A stretch of DNA of 64,000 nt from Nansenia antarctica (GCA_963989245.1 OZ022349.1:28027033-28091032); one strand, 5' to 3'. Shown: positions 44,601-56,000, counted from the stretch's first letter. Made by a program: numbers and translations. Notes: a model not told the origin generated them from the letters alone.

Positions 44601-47600
44601 TTAACAAAATGTGAGTATTGCAGACATAGGATTTTATTTTTGCTATGTTAAATGGCATGGTTTATTCATTGTTAAAGTGTAATTTAATGACCTGGTTATT
44701 ACCGTTTTATTTGATATAGGCTACAGATGCCAGGCGATACCAGGATGCCGCGGTGAACGTTTGACTGACCGACTTGAAAACAACATTTCTGGCAACGAAG
44801 GCCTATCATTTGCCATGCTATTTTTTTTATTTAAGTGATGTTAATCTTTTTCATTTTCTGACTGAGAAGTTAGTTATTTAAGTCACTGTTAATGTTACGA
44901 AATGTTAAACAAGAGCAACAAAGAGTGAAAAATTAAATAAAACGAAATGTTAAATAGGCCTATGAGTAGGCTATGTGAAAAAATTAAATACAACGAAATG
45001 TTAAATGAGAGCTATGAATTTGTCCTCATTCTTGCATGAGAATAGCGCTACGTCTGCCGCATTCCATTTAATAAAAGAGGGGAATTAGTTTCAGCTTCGC
45101 TACTGCTATTCAGTGCCCAACCAGAAGCAAGGCTGCAGCTTTGTGAATGAGGTAGGTCTGACTCCTCCTGCATTGTAAGAACTATATGAATCTATGATAT
45201 ATGTTCTAAACGGTATTTCCCTAATTTTCTAATAAAAAAAAATCCCAAAAAAACGTAAAACCCCCCCGTAAAAACACGAAGATTCGGCGGCCCGATGGAA
45301 AGCTTTGGTGGGCCGCATCTGGCCCGCGGGCCGCCTGTTGGTGACCCATGCTCTAGAGCAGTGGTTCTCAACCTTTTTTGGGCCAGCGCCCCACTGTCCA
45401 TTATCCAGGTCTCTTACCGCCCCCCATCAAAAAAAATGGGCTTTTTTTCTTCCCTGAATATTAATGTTGACTAATATTCTGTGTTATATCATTTAAAAAG
45501 CATGTCACTGAATGCCAAATAATGGATTTGATTTAACTGGGCAGTTGGAATATCATTATCATTAGTTTACCAGAGAGCAGAAAAGCCATGAGAATGTGAA
45601 TAAAAATGCTGTTTATGAGTGTTAAACAAACTCAGACAACATCAGAGAATACAAAGACTGTTTTATGATGCTAATATTTATAATTGTTTAATTAGACTTT
45701 GTTAACACAGTTCCAAAGTTCAGAGCACTGCGCTCTGGGACCGCTCAGAGATGGGTGCTCTGACTGAAAAGACGGTTTGCCCGAGCGAACTGACCGTTCG
45801 TGCATTTACGAATGTACCTGTAATAACACTGCTGACAGCTGATCAATCGCAAGCAGAGTAGTGGTTTCCTATAGCAAGAGTGCTTATGTGTTCGTTTCCA
45901 GGGCATCACATGAGGAGCAACATATCACTAAAAAGCGATCGTATATTTTAGTTTGTAAACGTTAAGACGAACACATCGCAATGCTAACCTCAGAATGGCA
46001 CTAGGGATAACATCCACAACAACACTTAACAGTAATACATTTATGTAATATACTGTAATGAACCTGCGAGGGGAAGGGACATTTGTAGCTGATTTCTCCA
46101 GGTTAGATTATTGGTAAGCGACAGCGAACTTTCCGGACTGGTTTATTACAATACGATCGCTTTTTTGAGATAGGTTGTTCCTGCTGTGATGTTCTGGTAT
46201 GGTGGTATGGTATTAGCACTCATTTTAACTAAATTAAATAAGCTGTATTGAAAGGAAGCGAACGCATAAGCGCAGAGGGTAGTGTGTATAGGCAGGGAGG
46301 GAGTATTTGGCACGACAGGCTCATCACCAGCGGGGACATGGACTGAGTATCAAAACTAACATAAGAAATATTCTCTCTCGCTTATAGCCAACAATTACAA
46401 TAAGCCCACAAACTGAAACATGTCACTCAAGCATAGCCTACAAGGAAAACACTCATAGAAATTAAACAAGACCGTAAATTAAACAACACCTTATCGCTGT
46501 TAGATGAGCAACACAAATTAAATAGCCTATTCCTCATAAATCTTTGCCAACTGGCTAAATCCAAAGACAATCAACTATTTACAGTTATATAGCCTATTCC
46601 ACTCCTATCCGTGTTCATTTGCGGGTGCTATGCAAGAAAAGGATGGCAAGGGTTGAAACATGACATTACAGATGGGATGAACCGGGGTTCTTTCTATCGT
46701 AGACTAGCATAGTATTGCAATTTCTGCACTGTACATGAACTGTCAAGATTCTTCTACAATGCAGCTTACCCAGACACATTGGAAACTATCAAAAGCTCTG
46801 CCTTTGCTAGCTGAGTTTTTAGCTTCATCTTCTTGTTGACTCTCACTTTTTAAAAAATGTGGGCGTGGCGCTACGTGTGTCTGCGTCACAGAGCCCGGCC
46901 AAGTTCAGAACACTGCGCTCTGGGAGCGCTCAGAGATGGGTGCTCTGACTGAAAAGACGGTTTGTCCGAGCGAACTGACCGTTCGTGCATTTACGAACGT
47001 ACCCGTAATAACACTGTGCTGACAGCTGTTTTTCATGAGAAAAATACTTAATGCGCGAACGCCCCCCAAGAACACCCCAACGCCCCCCTTTTAAAAATAT
47101 CTGTTCCAGCGCCCCCCGATGTTGTCTGAACGCCCCCGTTGAGAAACGATGCTCTAGAGCAGGGGTGCCCAATACGTCGATCGCGATCGACCGGTCGATC
47201 GCAAAGGTAGTATGGGTAGATCGCATGGCATTGAACAAAACGGAAAAAAAAACACTTGATTGACGTACAGGTAAGCCAGTCTGAGATCTGATCTTTTCAC
47301 CTACACCTAACACGCGGTTCACCACGCATGCGCAGTCAACAGCACCAACTCCAAAATACAAAATACCGGCGAGACTAATTACCTAGTTAGCCTTCCAATT
47401 TCTACTATTTACTATATACCGTATTTTCCGCACTATAAGGCGAACTTAAAAGTCAAAAAAAAAAAAAAAAACGACAGTGCGCCTTATAATCCGGTGCGCC
47501 TTATATATGGATCAAAATGTAAAAATTTCATGACCAATATTTTTTTTTTAATAATAATAAAATGTTTCAGTACGACTGGTAAACTACAAAGCCGCACCGC

Positions 47601-50116
47601 TTGCAGCATTACGGTAATCAGTAAACGACGGCCGCCATCTTGGAATCTCCGCGAATGCTATGCTATTGTTATGCTATCATGTGCTCTGAATGGATGCCGT
47701 ACTCACCCAACTGTTCAATTCGGACACTGAAGAAGAATAATTCAAGGGATTCGTGGACGAGGAATGAACTGAAAAAGTGAGCTTTACGTGTTATACATAA
47801 CTGAACAATGTTGAGTTATGCACTAACGTTTGATTTAGTGGTATCAGACTGTTTCTTTTACTACGTGTTTACTGAAATAAAGTTTGAATGTTTGACTGAA
47901 TTGAATTAATGAACATCTCATCCCTCTGTCTCCATGTCATTGTAGAACACCCATGCCTTTGGAATGTGAAGCTTGAGGTCTACAAAGACAAAGAAAAGTT
48001 CCCCTCCACGTTTGGGAGAAGAGTGAACTGTTGGGAATTTGTATTAAAATAACTAGAAGTGATAAATCATGTACTATGTGCTCATTTAAATAATATGTGA
48101 ATGCGGTCAGTTGAGAACAATAGGAAGGTCACGCAAAGCCAAAAGAGAGGTTCTGTTTTTGAGCGACAAGAAGAAATACAAGCTCCTGACTAAAAGAACG
48201 TTTTATGATTCAAACTGCCTGTAAATTACTTATTTTTACCTATGTGCTAACAACCATTTTACACCTGCTGTTATAATATTCTATTTTTCTGTACTTTCAT
48301 AACTAATGATTAATGATAAGTCTATTCTTCTAACTTGTAAATCGAATCCTAATATTACTGTGTAAACTTCAATAGTTGTGTTTTCACAAGACATTCTGAT
48401 AACAAGACATTCTGATAAGGACACTGACACAATGCTCTGCTCATACAAAGTACGATATCACCATGGGAACGAGACGCTAGCAGGACACTCAAGCTGATAA
48501 CATACATACACTCTCGCACCCACACAAGAGAAGAATTGAAGGCCAACGCTAACGAGAAGACTTTCTGCAGCTGCAACGGATTTGTGCTGACACTTGGAAA
48601 ACTACCAGATAGAGGGGGGGGGCATCACCCAGCCCAAAATGTTTGATGAATTGTATAAAGGACTATGTACGGAGGTGAGAGGGACTCTTGTTTTAGTGGA
48701 GCCACTGCAGTTAACTTGTTGATGGCTAGCTGAGATAGGCCTGCAGAGGTGAAACTAGAAAATACTCTTTTCCATGGAAATGAACTATTATTGCTTGCTG
48801 ATGTGCTTGAATAAATATTATCTTAATGAACAGTTCAGTAGTGGTGCCTAATATTTGATTGGATCATATCATCTTAAGAAGTGATATCAAGAACGTCTCG
48901 TTGAGATTAAACGAACTCGCTTGTAAGTGACGACTCAATTAAATCGATACTGGAGAAGTTGATCGCCTTACAGAACAAGGCTGGGAGATATTGTTAATAT
49001 TGTTAATATGTTATTGTTAATATTGTTATGTCTCCATGTCATTGTAGAACACCCATGCCTTTGGAATGTGAAGCTTGAGGTCTACAAAGACAAAGAAACG
49101 TTCCCCTCCACGTTTGGGAGAAGAGTGAACTTGTTATATTGTTTGGGAGATATTGTTAATATTGTTAATATGTTATTGTTAATATTGTTAATATGCACAT
49201 TAACGTTTGAACAACGTTTGAACGTTGAACAACGTTTAAGAACGCTTAATAAAGTTTGACTTTATTTGACTGTTGTGTTGACATTCCCTTTAGCACAGCT
49301 CCATCTAGTGGATGCATAACGCAACCCCAGTCAAAAAAAAAAAACGACAGTGCGCCTTATAATCCGGTGCGCCTTGTATATGAAAACAATTCTAAAATAG
49401 GCCATTCATTGAAGGTGCGCCTTATAATCCGGTGCGCCTTATAGTGCGGAAAATACGGTAATACTAAATAAAGGCTATACAAATGAGTGGGGAAGCTGGA
49501 CCAAGTAAGAAACCAATAACGTATAACTTCCATCCAGAATGGGAGGAGGACTTTTTTACACGATGTGATATTGGAAATGCGTCTGTCTGATCAGCAAATC
49601 TACGATGGCTATTTCGAAGAAGGGAAATGTGGCAAAAGAGCGAAAACGTACGGCTGCAACGATAGCTTCTTATCGCGTCAGTCACGTTCCTGTTAAACAC
49701 AAGAAGTCATTCAAAGACGGCGAAATTGTGAAATTGTAAAAGTTTCTCGAGGCTGCAGATTGCCTTTTCGATGACAGATCCACAGTGGCTGATGACACCT
49801 TGCAACCAGCTCCTACAGCCCTGACTATTAGAAACTAGCTGCCTCCTCCCAGTGCCAGGTCTCCCACTAAGGTAGAGAAATGCATTTATTTCCTCCTTTC
49901 AAACTAGGGAACTACCTGTTTTGTATCTGGTTTACTTTTCTGTTTGTTGGATCAGTAGTTGGCTATGGTACTGCAGACTGGCTGTCAGTGTGTGAGTGAG
50001 AGAAAGTGAGTGTGTGTGTGTGTAAGAGAGTGAGAGAGAGAGAGAGGGAGAGAGAGGGGGAGAGAGGGGGAGAGAGAGGGAGGGTTTGTGCTATGGCTCC
50101 CTATGCAGACTGGCAA

Positions 50117-50161
<45 letters not shown>

Positions 50162-52432
50162 TGTGTGAGCGAGAATAGCAAAGAGGGAGGGTTTGTGATG
50201 GTCTTCTCCTGTGGCTGTGTGACAGAGAGAGGGAAAGTGTATTGTGAGTTTACTATGCAGGCTGGGAACTGTGTGTGTGTGTGTGTGTGTAGTACGTGCA
50301 TGTACGTTTGCGATGTTGAAACTAGACTGGTAGATCTTGGCAGACTGGCTACTTGAAAAGTAGATCTTGGTTCCAAAAAGTGTGAGCACCCCTGCTCTAG
50401 AGAGTCTGGAGTCTGTCTTAACGAAAATCTTTATGTCTGTGGGGTGCTGAAATGGAAAAATCGGCGCACACCACACACAATACGATCAAGGCTGTTCAAT
50501 CCAATACTTTTTATCTTCATGTGTGCGGTCTGTCTCAGATAAGAAATCAGTTAAGATTTTCAAAATCCTTGTGTGTACCCCGCTTTACTTGGTTTGATCT
50601 CCTGAATTTGTTTGTTGTTATATCTGATTTTGCTGTTTTCATCTCATTTCGCTTTGTTGATTTTAATGTTTTGATATGTGGTTTTACACTGTCTTGTAAG
50701 GTGTTCTTGAGAGCCTTGAAAGGCACCCATAAATAAAACGTATTATTATTATTCTCTCATTAGGAGGAGGTACTAACCGTATTACATTTCTCGATGAGTG
50801 TCCTAATCTCAGGTTTGACCTTCTCTATCAGGTCCACCAGCTTGGCGTTACTCTTCATCATCCCCCCAGGCATGACGAAGACCTTGGTGCCAGTCACTGT
50901 AGGCAGAGGAAGAGGAGGAGGAGGAAAGGCTTTGTATGGCATTGTTCTTCGTGTCTGGTCCTGACCATGAGTTGGATGAGGTGGAATAGCAGTGGGAGGC
51001 ATCAGGTACCATTTTAATATAATTATAATGACCATTATAATATAAAAGGCTAAATGTCGTGTTTTCAGTGAAAGGTGCAGGAGCATACTGACCCTTGTCC
51101 TCCCCTGCTGAATCCTCCAGCTTCCTCTTTTTGGCATTTTGCTGCAAGAACGATATCACACTGTTTACCACTGAGGGGCACATGCAACCACCAATAACGT
51201 GTGTGTGTGTGTGTGTTAGAGTCCGTTCCCGATGCTCACCGCTTCAAGTCCGTCGTGAAGGTCAGACAGCAGGATAGGGTCTGGCACTGTGAGTTGGATA
51301 TGTGAGTGGATCTCCTTCAGATCGCAGATGTTTAACATGGGATCCTGGTGACAAACAGAGCAAGTTCCACACTTTATTCCTCCTCATTGCATCCTGGATT
51401 CAATTAGCGCTTCGGCACCCAGCACCTTTGTGAGGTTGATGTGATGCTGAAGTAGGATCAGTACCAACAACACATTTATAAACCAACAACACATTTATAA
51501 ACCAACAACAACCAACAAGGGGGGCTTGAAGGACATTATTGCTAGACAAACTGCATAAAGCAGGCAAGGGAAGACCGACTGAGGTTTGAGGTTATCAAAG
51601 GTTGTTTTCTTCAGCAGGACTCAACATGTATACCTTGAGGAAATGATCGAGTTCCAATAACTTCTTTGGGAAAAAGCTGGCGACTAGGTCCTCTGCCTGG
51701 AACAGAACAAAGCATTAATAAAGGAGTTAGAAAATGTCCTTAAAATCCACCCTGAGCTTGAAACCTCAGTTATGCAAAAAAAAAAAGGGGGGGGGGGAAA
51801 CTCACCTCTCCAGTGATTCGTTCTCTAAAAGCATCAACCTGTAGAAAGAAAACAGAATCATAACACGTAATAAACTGCAGTGAAACATTTACAACGCACC
51901 TATGTCGCTTACATAACTTGGCAATAGCCAGAATAACCAAGTCAACTGTGTTAAAGCCTTCACCAGCTACGGTGCGGAGCAGAAGGGCCCAGGCGAGAGG
52001 CTGCCTGTTCTCTTTCTCTCTTCATGTTCATCTGTTATTCATTTCACTTATTTCTTGCAAGCAAATAGTGTAAAATAATGTCTTAAGAGCATAGAGTAGC
52101 AGGCAGGCGTTAGGTCACTTTATAAGCAACTAGTTGATTCACTAAACATGAACATCGACCTTCTCATTGAGGCTCCGTGCAGCTGTGAGACAGGCTGACA
52201 TGTTGGTTCTGACCGGTGGGACACCAGCCTGGCTCTAACAGCTCCAGGCTAGATTAGCTTAGCATAGCGAGCTGCCACCAGGCCTTCTATCGGTTTCATC
52301 ATGTCCCAGCTAACAGTTAGCCTAGCCGCTAGCCTAGCTGACAGCTTCCACATGGCGTCGCTTCATACGTGGAGCCGCAGAGCTTTAGAGGATTACCTTC
52401 GTTTTGATCTCAGGGTCCACCTTGAGAGACAT
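35796..52432 (-). CDS. psme3: Proteasome activator subunit 3 (PA28-gamma / REG-gamma)
   Basis: Eleven coding exons: 52397-52432, 51806-51838, 51634-51696, 51240-51344, 51093-51141, 50778-50896, 36969-37037, 36709-36776, 36378-36432, 36203-36289, 35796-35876. The joined CDS is 765 nt, 254 residues, the same length as mammalian PSME3. It starts MSLKVDPEIKTK, has AEDLVASFFPKKLLELDHFL, a basic KKRKLED stretch (nuclear localisation likely), the activation-loop region MWVQLLIPRIEDGNNFG, and ends IKRPRSSNAEALY. PA28-gamma forms a heptameric ring that opens the 20S proteasome for ubiquitin-independent degradation in the nucleus. All introns are GT-AG. Intron 6 (37038-50777) is inflated by transposons. 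Next to coa3 in head-to-head orientation, as expected from vertebrate synteny. Confidence 0.96.
38131..38604. mobile_element. 474-bp MITE inside hAT 1
   Basis: Inverted ends TGTGTGGTGGCCTGGGAAAA and its complement, inserted in a (TA)n tract, so the target duplication cannot be resolved. No coding sequence. Confidence 0.75.
40334..42494 (+). pseudogene. hAT transposase (ZBED1/Ac-like), disrupted
   Basis: Segments 40334-41312, 41615-41813 and 41987-42494 join into one frame: FTTDIWSSDVCPMSLLSLTA, LGCFAHTMQLIVHEGL, QTRWNSTHYM, LLDPRYKDRYF and the C-terminal hAT block (ESERLFSTASIIIDDRRNRL). A true GT-AG intron (41814-41986) carries a (TG)n tract. A MITE (41313-41606) is inserted in the coding exon, and the Cys-His core of the N-terminal BED finger is missing between KDENTK and KKPLKQQ. 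Probably inactive. Confidence 0.88.
41313..41606. mobile_element. 294-bp hAT MITE in the transposase exon of hAT 2
   Basis: Ends TAGGGATGGGACGATTA and TAATCGTCCCACCCCTA (approximate), flanked by GGTGAGTG (41305-41312; 41607-41614). Non-coding, with GATAA/TTATC-rich ends. Confidence 0.9.
42849..43427. mobile_element. 579-bp hAT MITE with (AATCG)n ends
   Basis: Ends TAGGGCTGGGT and ACCCAGCCCTA, flanked by CTGGCAGT (42841-42848; 43428-43435). The right end carries tandem AATCG motifs, the left end a T19 run. Confidence 0.9.
45359..47151. mobile_element. hAT element B, non-autonomous, 1.8 kb
   Basis: Ends CAGTGGTTCTCAACC and CGTTGAGAAACGATG, flanked by CTCTAGAG (45351-45358; 47152-47159). No coding sequence. 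An internal block of about 140 bp occurs twice (45715-45850 and 46905-47030; CACTGCGCTCTGGGA onwards). Its tip sequence is shared with the MITE at 58131. Confidence 0.85.
47419..49458. mobile_element. TA-flanked DNA element nested in hAT C
   Basis: Ends CCGTATTTTCCGCACTATAA and its complement, flanked by TA on each side, which suggests Tc1/mariner-like insertion. Both ends repeat GTGCGCCTTATAATCCGGTG. It contains a 105-bp duplicated block (47925-48028 and 49030-49133), TTGTTAATA repeats and a solo LTR. No transposase. Confidence 0.7.
48029..48972 (+). mobile_element. Candidate solo LTR (944 bp) of an endogenous retrovirus-like element
   Basis: Starts TGTTGGGAATTTG, ends CGCCTTACA, flanked by GAAC (48025-48028; 48973-48976). 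It includes a TATA-like TTGTATAAAGGAC and AATAAA further on, in the order expected of promoter then poly(A) signal. The flanking 105-bp block has an uninterrupted relative at 49030, which supports insertion. No viral genes are present. Orientation and class are tentative. Confidence 0.55.
49483..49739 (+). pseudogene. hAT transposase N-terminal remnant
   Basis: Begins MSGEAGPSKKPITYNFHPEW and, after a shift, STMAISKKGNV and KHKKSFKDGEIVK, as in the BED-finger start of Charlie-type hAT transposases. Internal deletions remove most cysteines, and the catalytic part is absent. Confidence 0.65.
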
Positions 52433-53015
52433 CTTGTCCAGCCACAGGTTTGGGGAAAAGAAGGATTGTCCTCACAGCGTTAGATGTCGGATCTGAACGT
52501 GCGGCTCCAGTCCTGTCAGACACACTGGTGGGACGCTTTAAGATGACATCAGACACACTGTTGGGACGCTTTAAGATGACGTCTTCACTCTGCGACGGAG
52601 GGACAGGCCATCACGCCAAGTGTATAATACATATATATAGTATATAGTATGTATATATGTGTAGCCGGCTTTCTTAAAGTAGTTTCAAGCCGTTTCAATG
52701 ACCATATTTGGTTCGTGACGTCACCATTTGAAACTACTTTATTAAGAAAGGACAGCTGGTCGCCGGGGGATATATTATGGTGTTACACACAACGGAACAT
52801 GTAAGGGGACATATTATGGTGTTACACACATGCCTTGCGTAACGCCTGTGAACAGATTCACAGATCTCCAAAAGTCACCGTGGAGTTGGTGGATGACCGT
52901 CAGAGACAGAGCGGTCTATCCGGAGTGTTTACCCTGCAGCCGCGCGTTCAACCGGTGGAACATTAGAACATTGCCATTGACTCTCTCCCGTCTATCTCCC
53001 GTCTACACAGAGGCC
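52433..53015. promoter_or_regulatory. Head-to-head promoter region of psme3 and coa3
   Basis: 583 bp separate the two start codons. It holds a 33-bp tandem duplication (52516-52548 and 52549-52581, each with TTTAAGATGAC, the second followed by GTC to give TGACGTC), a 20-bp inverted repeat (CTTTCTTAAAGTAGTTTCAA, 52670-52689, facing TTGAAACTACTTTATTAAGA, 52728-52747) and a duplicated TATTATGGTGTTACACACA (about 52774; 52812). Confidence 0.65.
52716..52723. promoter_or_regulatory. Consensus cAMP response element
   Basis: TGACGTCA within GTGACGTCAC, a perfect palindrome, placed between the arms of the inverted repeat in the psme3/coa3 promoter. CREB/ATF binding is known for this motif; use here is inferred. 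Confidence 0.6.
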
Positions 53016-56000
53016 ATGGCTGACCAGACCCCGAGGCAGGAGACCCCGAGGCAGGAGAAGCAGGAGGCTCCTCCGTCGGAAGCGGCCTTCGCCCGTCGCA
53101 TCGTGGACCCCCTGCAGGAGGCCTCCCTGTCCCGGGAGCAGGTGTACTTCATCCGGCAGGTGGAGCTGGCCCAGTGGAAGAAGAAGAGCCAGACGCTCCG
53201 GGGCAGGAACGTCGCCACGGGTCTGTTCATCGGCGCCATAGTGATGGGAATCTGTATCCTTCATTCACTGTCACCCAAGGTTACCATGTTACTACCTATG
53301 TTACCATGTTAGGAGAACCATGTTACCTATGTTACCATGTTAGGTGAACCATGTTACCTATGTAACCATGTTAGGAGACATGACGCAAGGTGAACCATGT
53401 TAGGAGAACCATGTTACCTATGTAACCATGTTAGGAGACATGACGCAAGGTGAACCATGTTAGGTGAACCATGTTACCTATGTAACCAGGTTAGGAGACA
53501 TTGATTGATTGATTGATTGAAAACTTTATTAGAAGATTTGCAGAAGTAGGTACATGAAAGTACATATTACATACAAGGTCAACTAACAGGATAAAAACCC
53601 AAGAAAGCCACTGGCTTATTTCAATTGGGGTCCTTGATTCTCAATTCATCGTTACATGTAAGACAGACAAAAAAAAAACTAGTACTATCTACAAGATAAT
53701 ACAGACAAATAACTATTACTATCTACAAGATAAACATACATCCATCATGGGAAGAACAATACAACAAAACATAAGGTATGTACAGCGGGTAGGACAGGTG
53801 GGGACATACACCACCGGTGGGGGCGGGGGACAAAACACAAAGCAGTGTGGGGCGGCTGTGGCTCAGGAGGTAGAGTCGACGTCTAATGATCACAAGGTTG
53901 GCAGATCGGCGGTTCGAGCCCCGGCTGGCCACATGTCGAAGTGTCCTTGGGCAAGACACTGAACCCCAAAATTGCTCCCAGTGAGCGGGACGGCGCCTTG
54001 CATGGCAGCTCGCCGCCATTGGTGTGTGAATGTGTGTGTGAATGGGTGAATGAGAGGCCTTTGTAAAGCGCTTTGTAATAAGGCGCTATATAAGTCAGTC
54101 CATTTACCATTTACAAAGTATGTACAGTGGGTAGTTCGGGTCTTTTAATCTGATTTTTGATTTAGAGGGTCCAGTTACGGATTGCAGCCTCCTGTAAATG
54201 TTTTTTGAGAGTGGTTTTGAAGGTGGGCAGTGTTTTGCACTCCTTTAAGATTATAGGAAGGGCGTTCCAAATTTTTACTGCATAGTTTGCAAACGAGTTT
54301 AACCCCTTGTTTGTGGTGCAACGCGGTTGAACGTGGTTCGTGGAGCTTCCTCTGGTATTGTATGTGTGGACGTTGTTCACTTTTTGGAAGTATGTTGACA
54401 GGTACTTGGGTGTCTTTGTGGTGTAGCGTATCTTGAAGACCAGGCCCAGTGCAAGCTGCTGCACTCTGTCAACTACTCGTAGCCAATCAAGGCTCAAAAA
54501 ATGAGCAGCGGTTAGATGTGTCCTAGGGTTGAGGCCTAGCAGAAGCCTAACCAGTTTATTTTGGGCTGTCTGGAGTCTTGTTTTATGGGCCTTTGTGGTT
54601 CTATAGTACCATGATGTTACGGCATAGTCGAAGTGACATTGAATGAGAGCTCCTGATAGGGTCCTCAGTGTGTTTTTACTGACAAGTGAGGATATCCTGT
54701 ACAAGAATCTAGTTCTATGGTTCACTTTTTTGATTACTTTTGCTGCCATTTTATCTCCGGAAAGATTTGCCTCTAAGATGGAGCCCAGGTATGTAATATC
54801 CTATTTTCTTGTGATATTAATGTAGACATGACGCAAGGTGAACCATGTTAGGAGAACCATGTTACCTATGTAACCATGTTAGGAGACATGACGCAAGGTG
54901 AACCATGTTAGGTGAACCATGTTACCTATGTAACCATGTTAGGAGACATGACGCAACGTGAACCATGTTAGGAGAACCATGTTACCTATGTAACCATGTT
55001 AGGAGACATGACGCAAGGTGAACCATGTTAGGTGAACCATGTTACCCATGTAACCATGTTAGGAGACATGACGCAAGGTGAACCATGTTAGGTGAACCAT
55101 GTTAGGAGACCCGTAGGCCTGGTGATGCACCTGATGTAGCTCAGACATGGACGAAGGCTGAGATTAATGGTTTTATCGAATCATGCAGTTTCCAATGTTG
55201 AGACATTTTGCGGTCGTTAGTTAGTTAGCAGAGCAGCGTGTTTCAACATGACAGCCCCACGCAGGTTCTCTGGATGGATCCGCCACTCGAGCTTCCTACT
55301 TCCGCCTCACTGGAGGTTATTAGATCAGATTCAACGTTATTATCATCGCAGAGTACAAGTACTATACAACGAAATGCAGTTTAGCATCTAACCAAAAGTG
55401 CGAATAGTGATATCAGGGCACGATGTAAATAGAACAAGAATGGTAGTGATAGGTAACTATGTAATATACAGTATGTGCAGAGGTAGTGTTGTAAACATCA
55501 GTATAGTTTAGAGGTATATACAGTTATGAGCTATATACAGTTATGAGCTATATACAGTTATGGGCTATGTACAGTTATGATCTATATTCAGTTATGAGCT
55601 ATGTACAGGTATGAGCTATGTACAGTTATGAGCTATATACAGTTATGGGCTATGTACAGTTAGGATCTATGTACAGTTATGAGCTATGTACAGTTATGAG
55701 CTATGTACAGTTATGAGCTATATACAGTTATGGGCTATGTACAGTTATGATCTATATACTGTTATGAGCTATGTACAGTTATGAGCTATATACAGTTATG
55801 AGCTATATACAGTTATGAGCTATACAGAGCTATGTACAGTGAGGTAGTTTATGTACAGTGAGGTAGTTTATGTACAGTATCTAATGTGCAGAAGTATAAA
55901 ATAAGCTATATCAGGAGACATGTGCAATGTGCAATATGCAGTGTGCAAAGGTAGTAATGTAAACATCAGCAGTGCAAAGGTTATAGAGTGATCACATTAA

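Larger units (their letters stand above)
38955..44604 (+). pseudogene. hAT transposase (GTF2IRD2/ZBED-like), two exons
   Basis: Exon 1 38955-40043 and exon 2 43824-44604, joined at AACTCAG|GGATCAG. N-terminus MSLSKKLKRKIDVENRSFNEEW with a BED-like finger (VCLICNETVAV...NIRRHNYTRH); catalytic core with ICLAIDESTDN and LHSDVRWLSKG; C-terminal hAT dimerisation block (YTCESAFSKMNAIKTHERN). It is almost intact: the main defect is an extra A in the A6 run at 39107-39112, which shifts frame inside the finger. hAT 2 sits inside the intron, so it need not harm splicing. The protein would excise and integrate hAT 1. Confidence 0.88.
38043..45350 (+). mobile_element. hAT transposon 1 (autonomous type), itself interrupted
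   Basis: Ends CAGGGGTCACCAAC and GTTGGTGACCCATG, flanked by the 8-bp duplication CTCTAGAG (38035-38042 and 45351-45358). It encodes a hAT transposase and carries a (TA)n-flanked MITE near its left end and hAT 2 in its intron. Confidence 0.9.
47160..50394 (+). mobile_element. hAT element C with transposase remnant
   Basis: Ends CAGGGGTGCCCAATAC and GTGAGCACCCCTG, flanked by CTCTAGAG (47152-47159; 50395-50402). The left end has a CGATCGCGATCGACC palindromic run. It holds a transposase start, (TG)n and (GA)n tracts (49989-50160; 50268-50291), and a nested TA-flanked element. Confidence 0.85.
37447..50584. mobile_element. Harbinger-like DNA element (TTA target) holding the hAT nest
   Basis: Terminal inverted repeats AGCGGGGTACACACAAGGAT at 37447 and its complement ending at 50584, flanked by TTA at 37444-37446 and 50585-50587. 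Only about 780 bp (37447-38034 and 50403-50584) belong to this element; the rest is nested. No transposase is seen, so it is non-autonomous. A second partial copy lies at 62876-64000. Superfamily is inferred from the 3-bp TTA duplication. Confidence 0.75.
37068..50756 (+). mobile_element. L2/Rex1-type LINE 3' end, outermost insertion in psme3 intron
   Basis: Left part 37068-37446 encodes a LINE ORF2 C-terminus (NSAARIITRT; LQQLHWLPIKFRIHFKIL; FKALHNLAPLYLSELL) with one stop and a frameshift. Right part 50585-50756 is its 3' UTR, ending AATAAAACG plus (TAT)n. TTATTCTC occurs at 37060-37067 and 50749-50756 as target duplication. The split is due to the Harbinger-like insertion. Confidence 0.82.
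53262..55108. repeat. 60-bp minisatellite in the coa3 intron, split by a LINE
   Basis: The unit is built of AACCATGTTAGGAGA, AACCATGTTACCTATGTAAC and CATGTTAGGAGACATGACGC. About four units lie left (53262-53502) and about four and a half right (54825-55108) of the insertion. Confidence 0.9.

Noticed and set aside
47051..47361. ORFs spanning the hAT B/hAT C border
   Set aside because: They cross element ends and a target duplication, so cannot be ancestral coding units.
53860..53930. tRNA gene
   Set aside because: A and B boxes are present but the body continues as a SINE and there is no acceptor stem.
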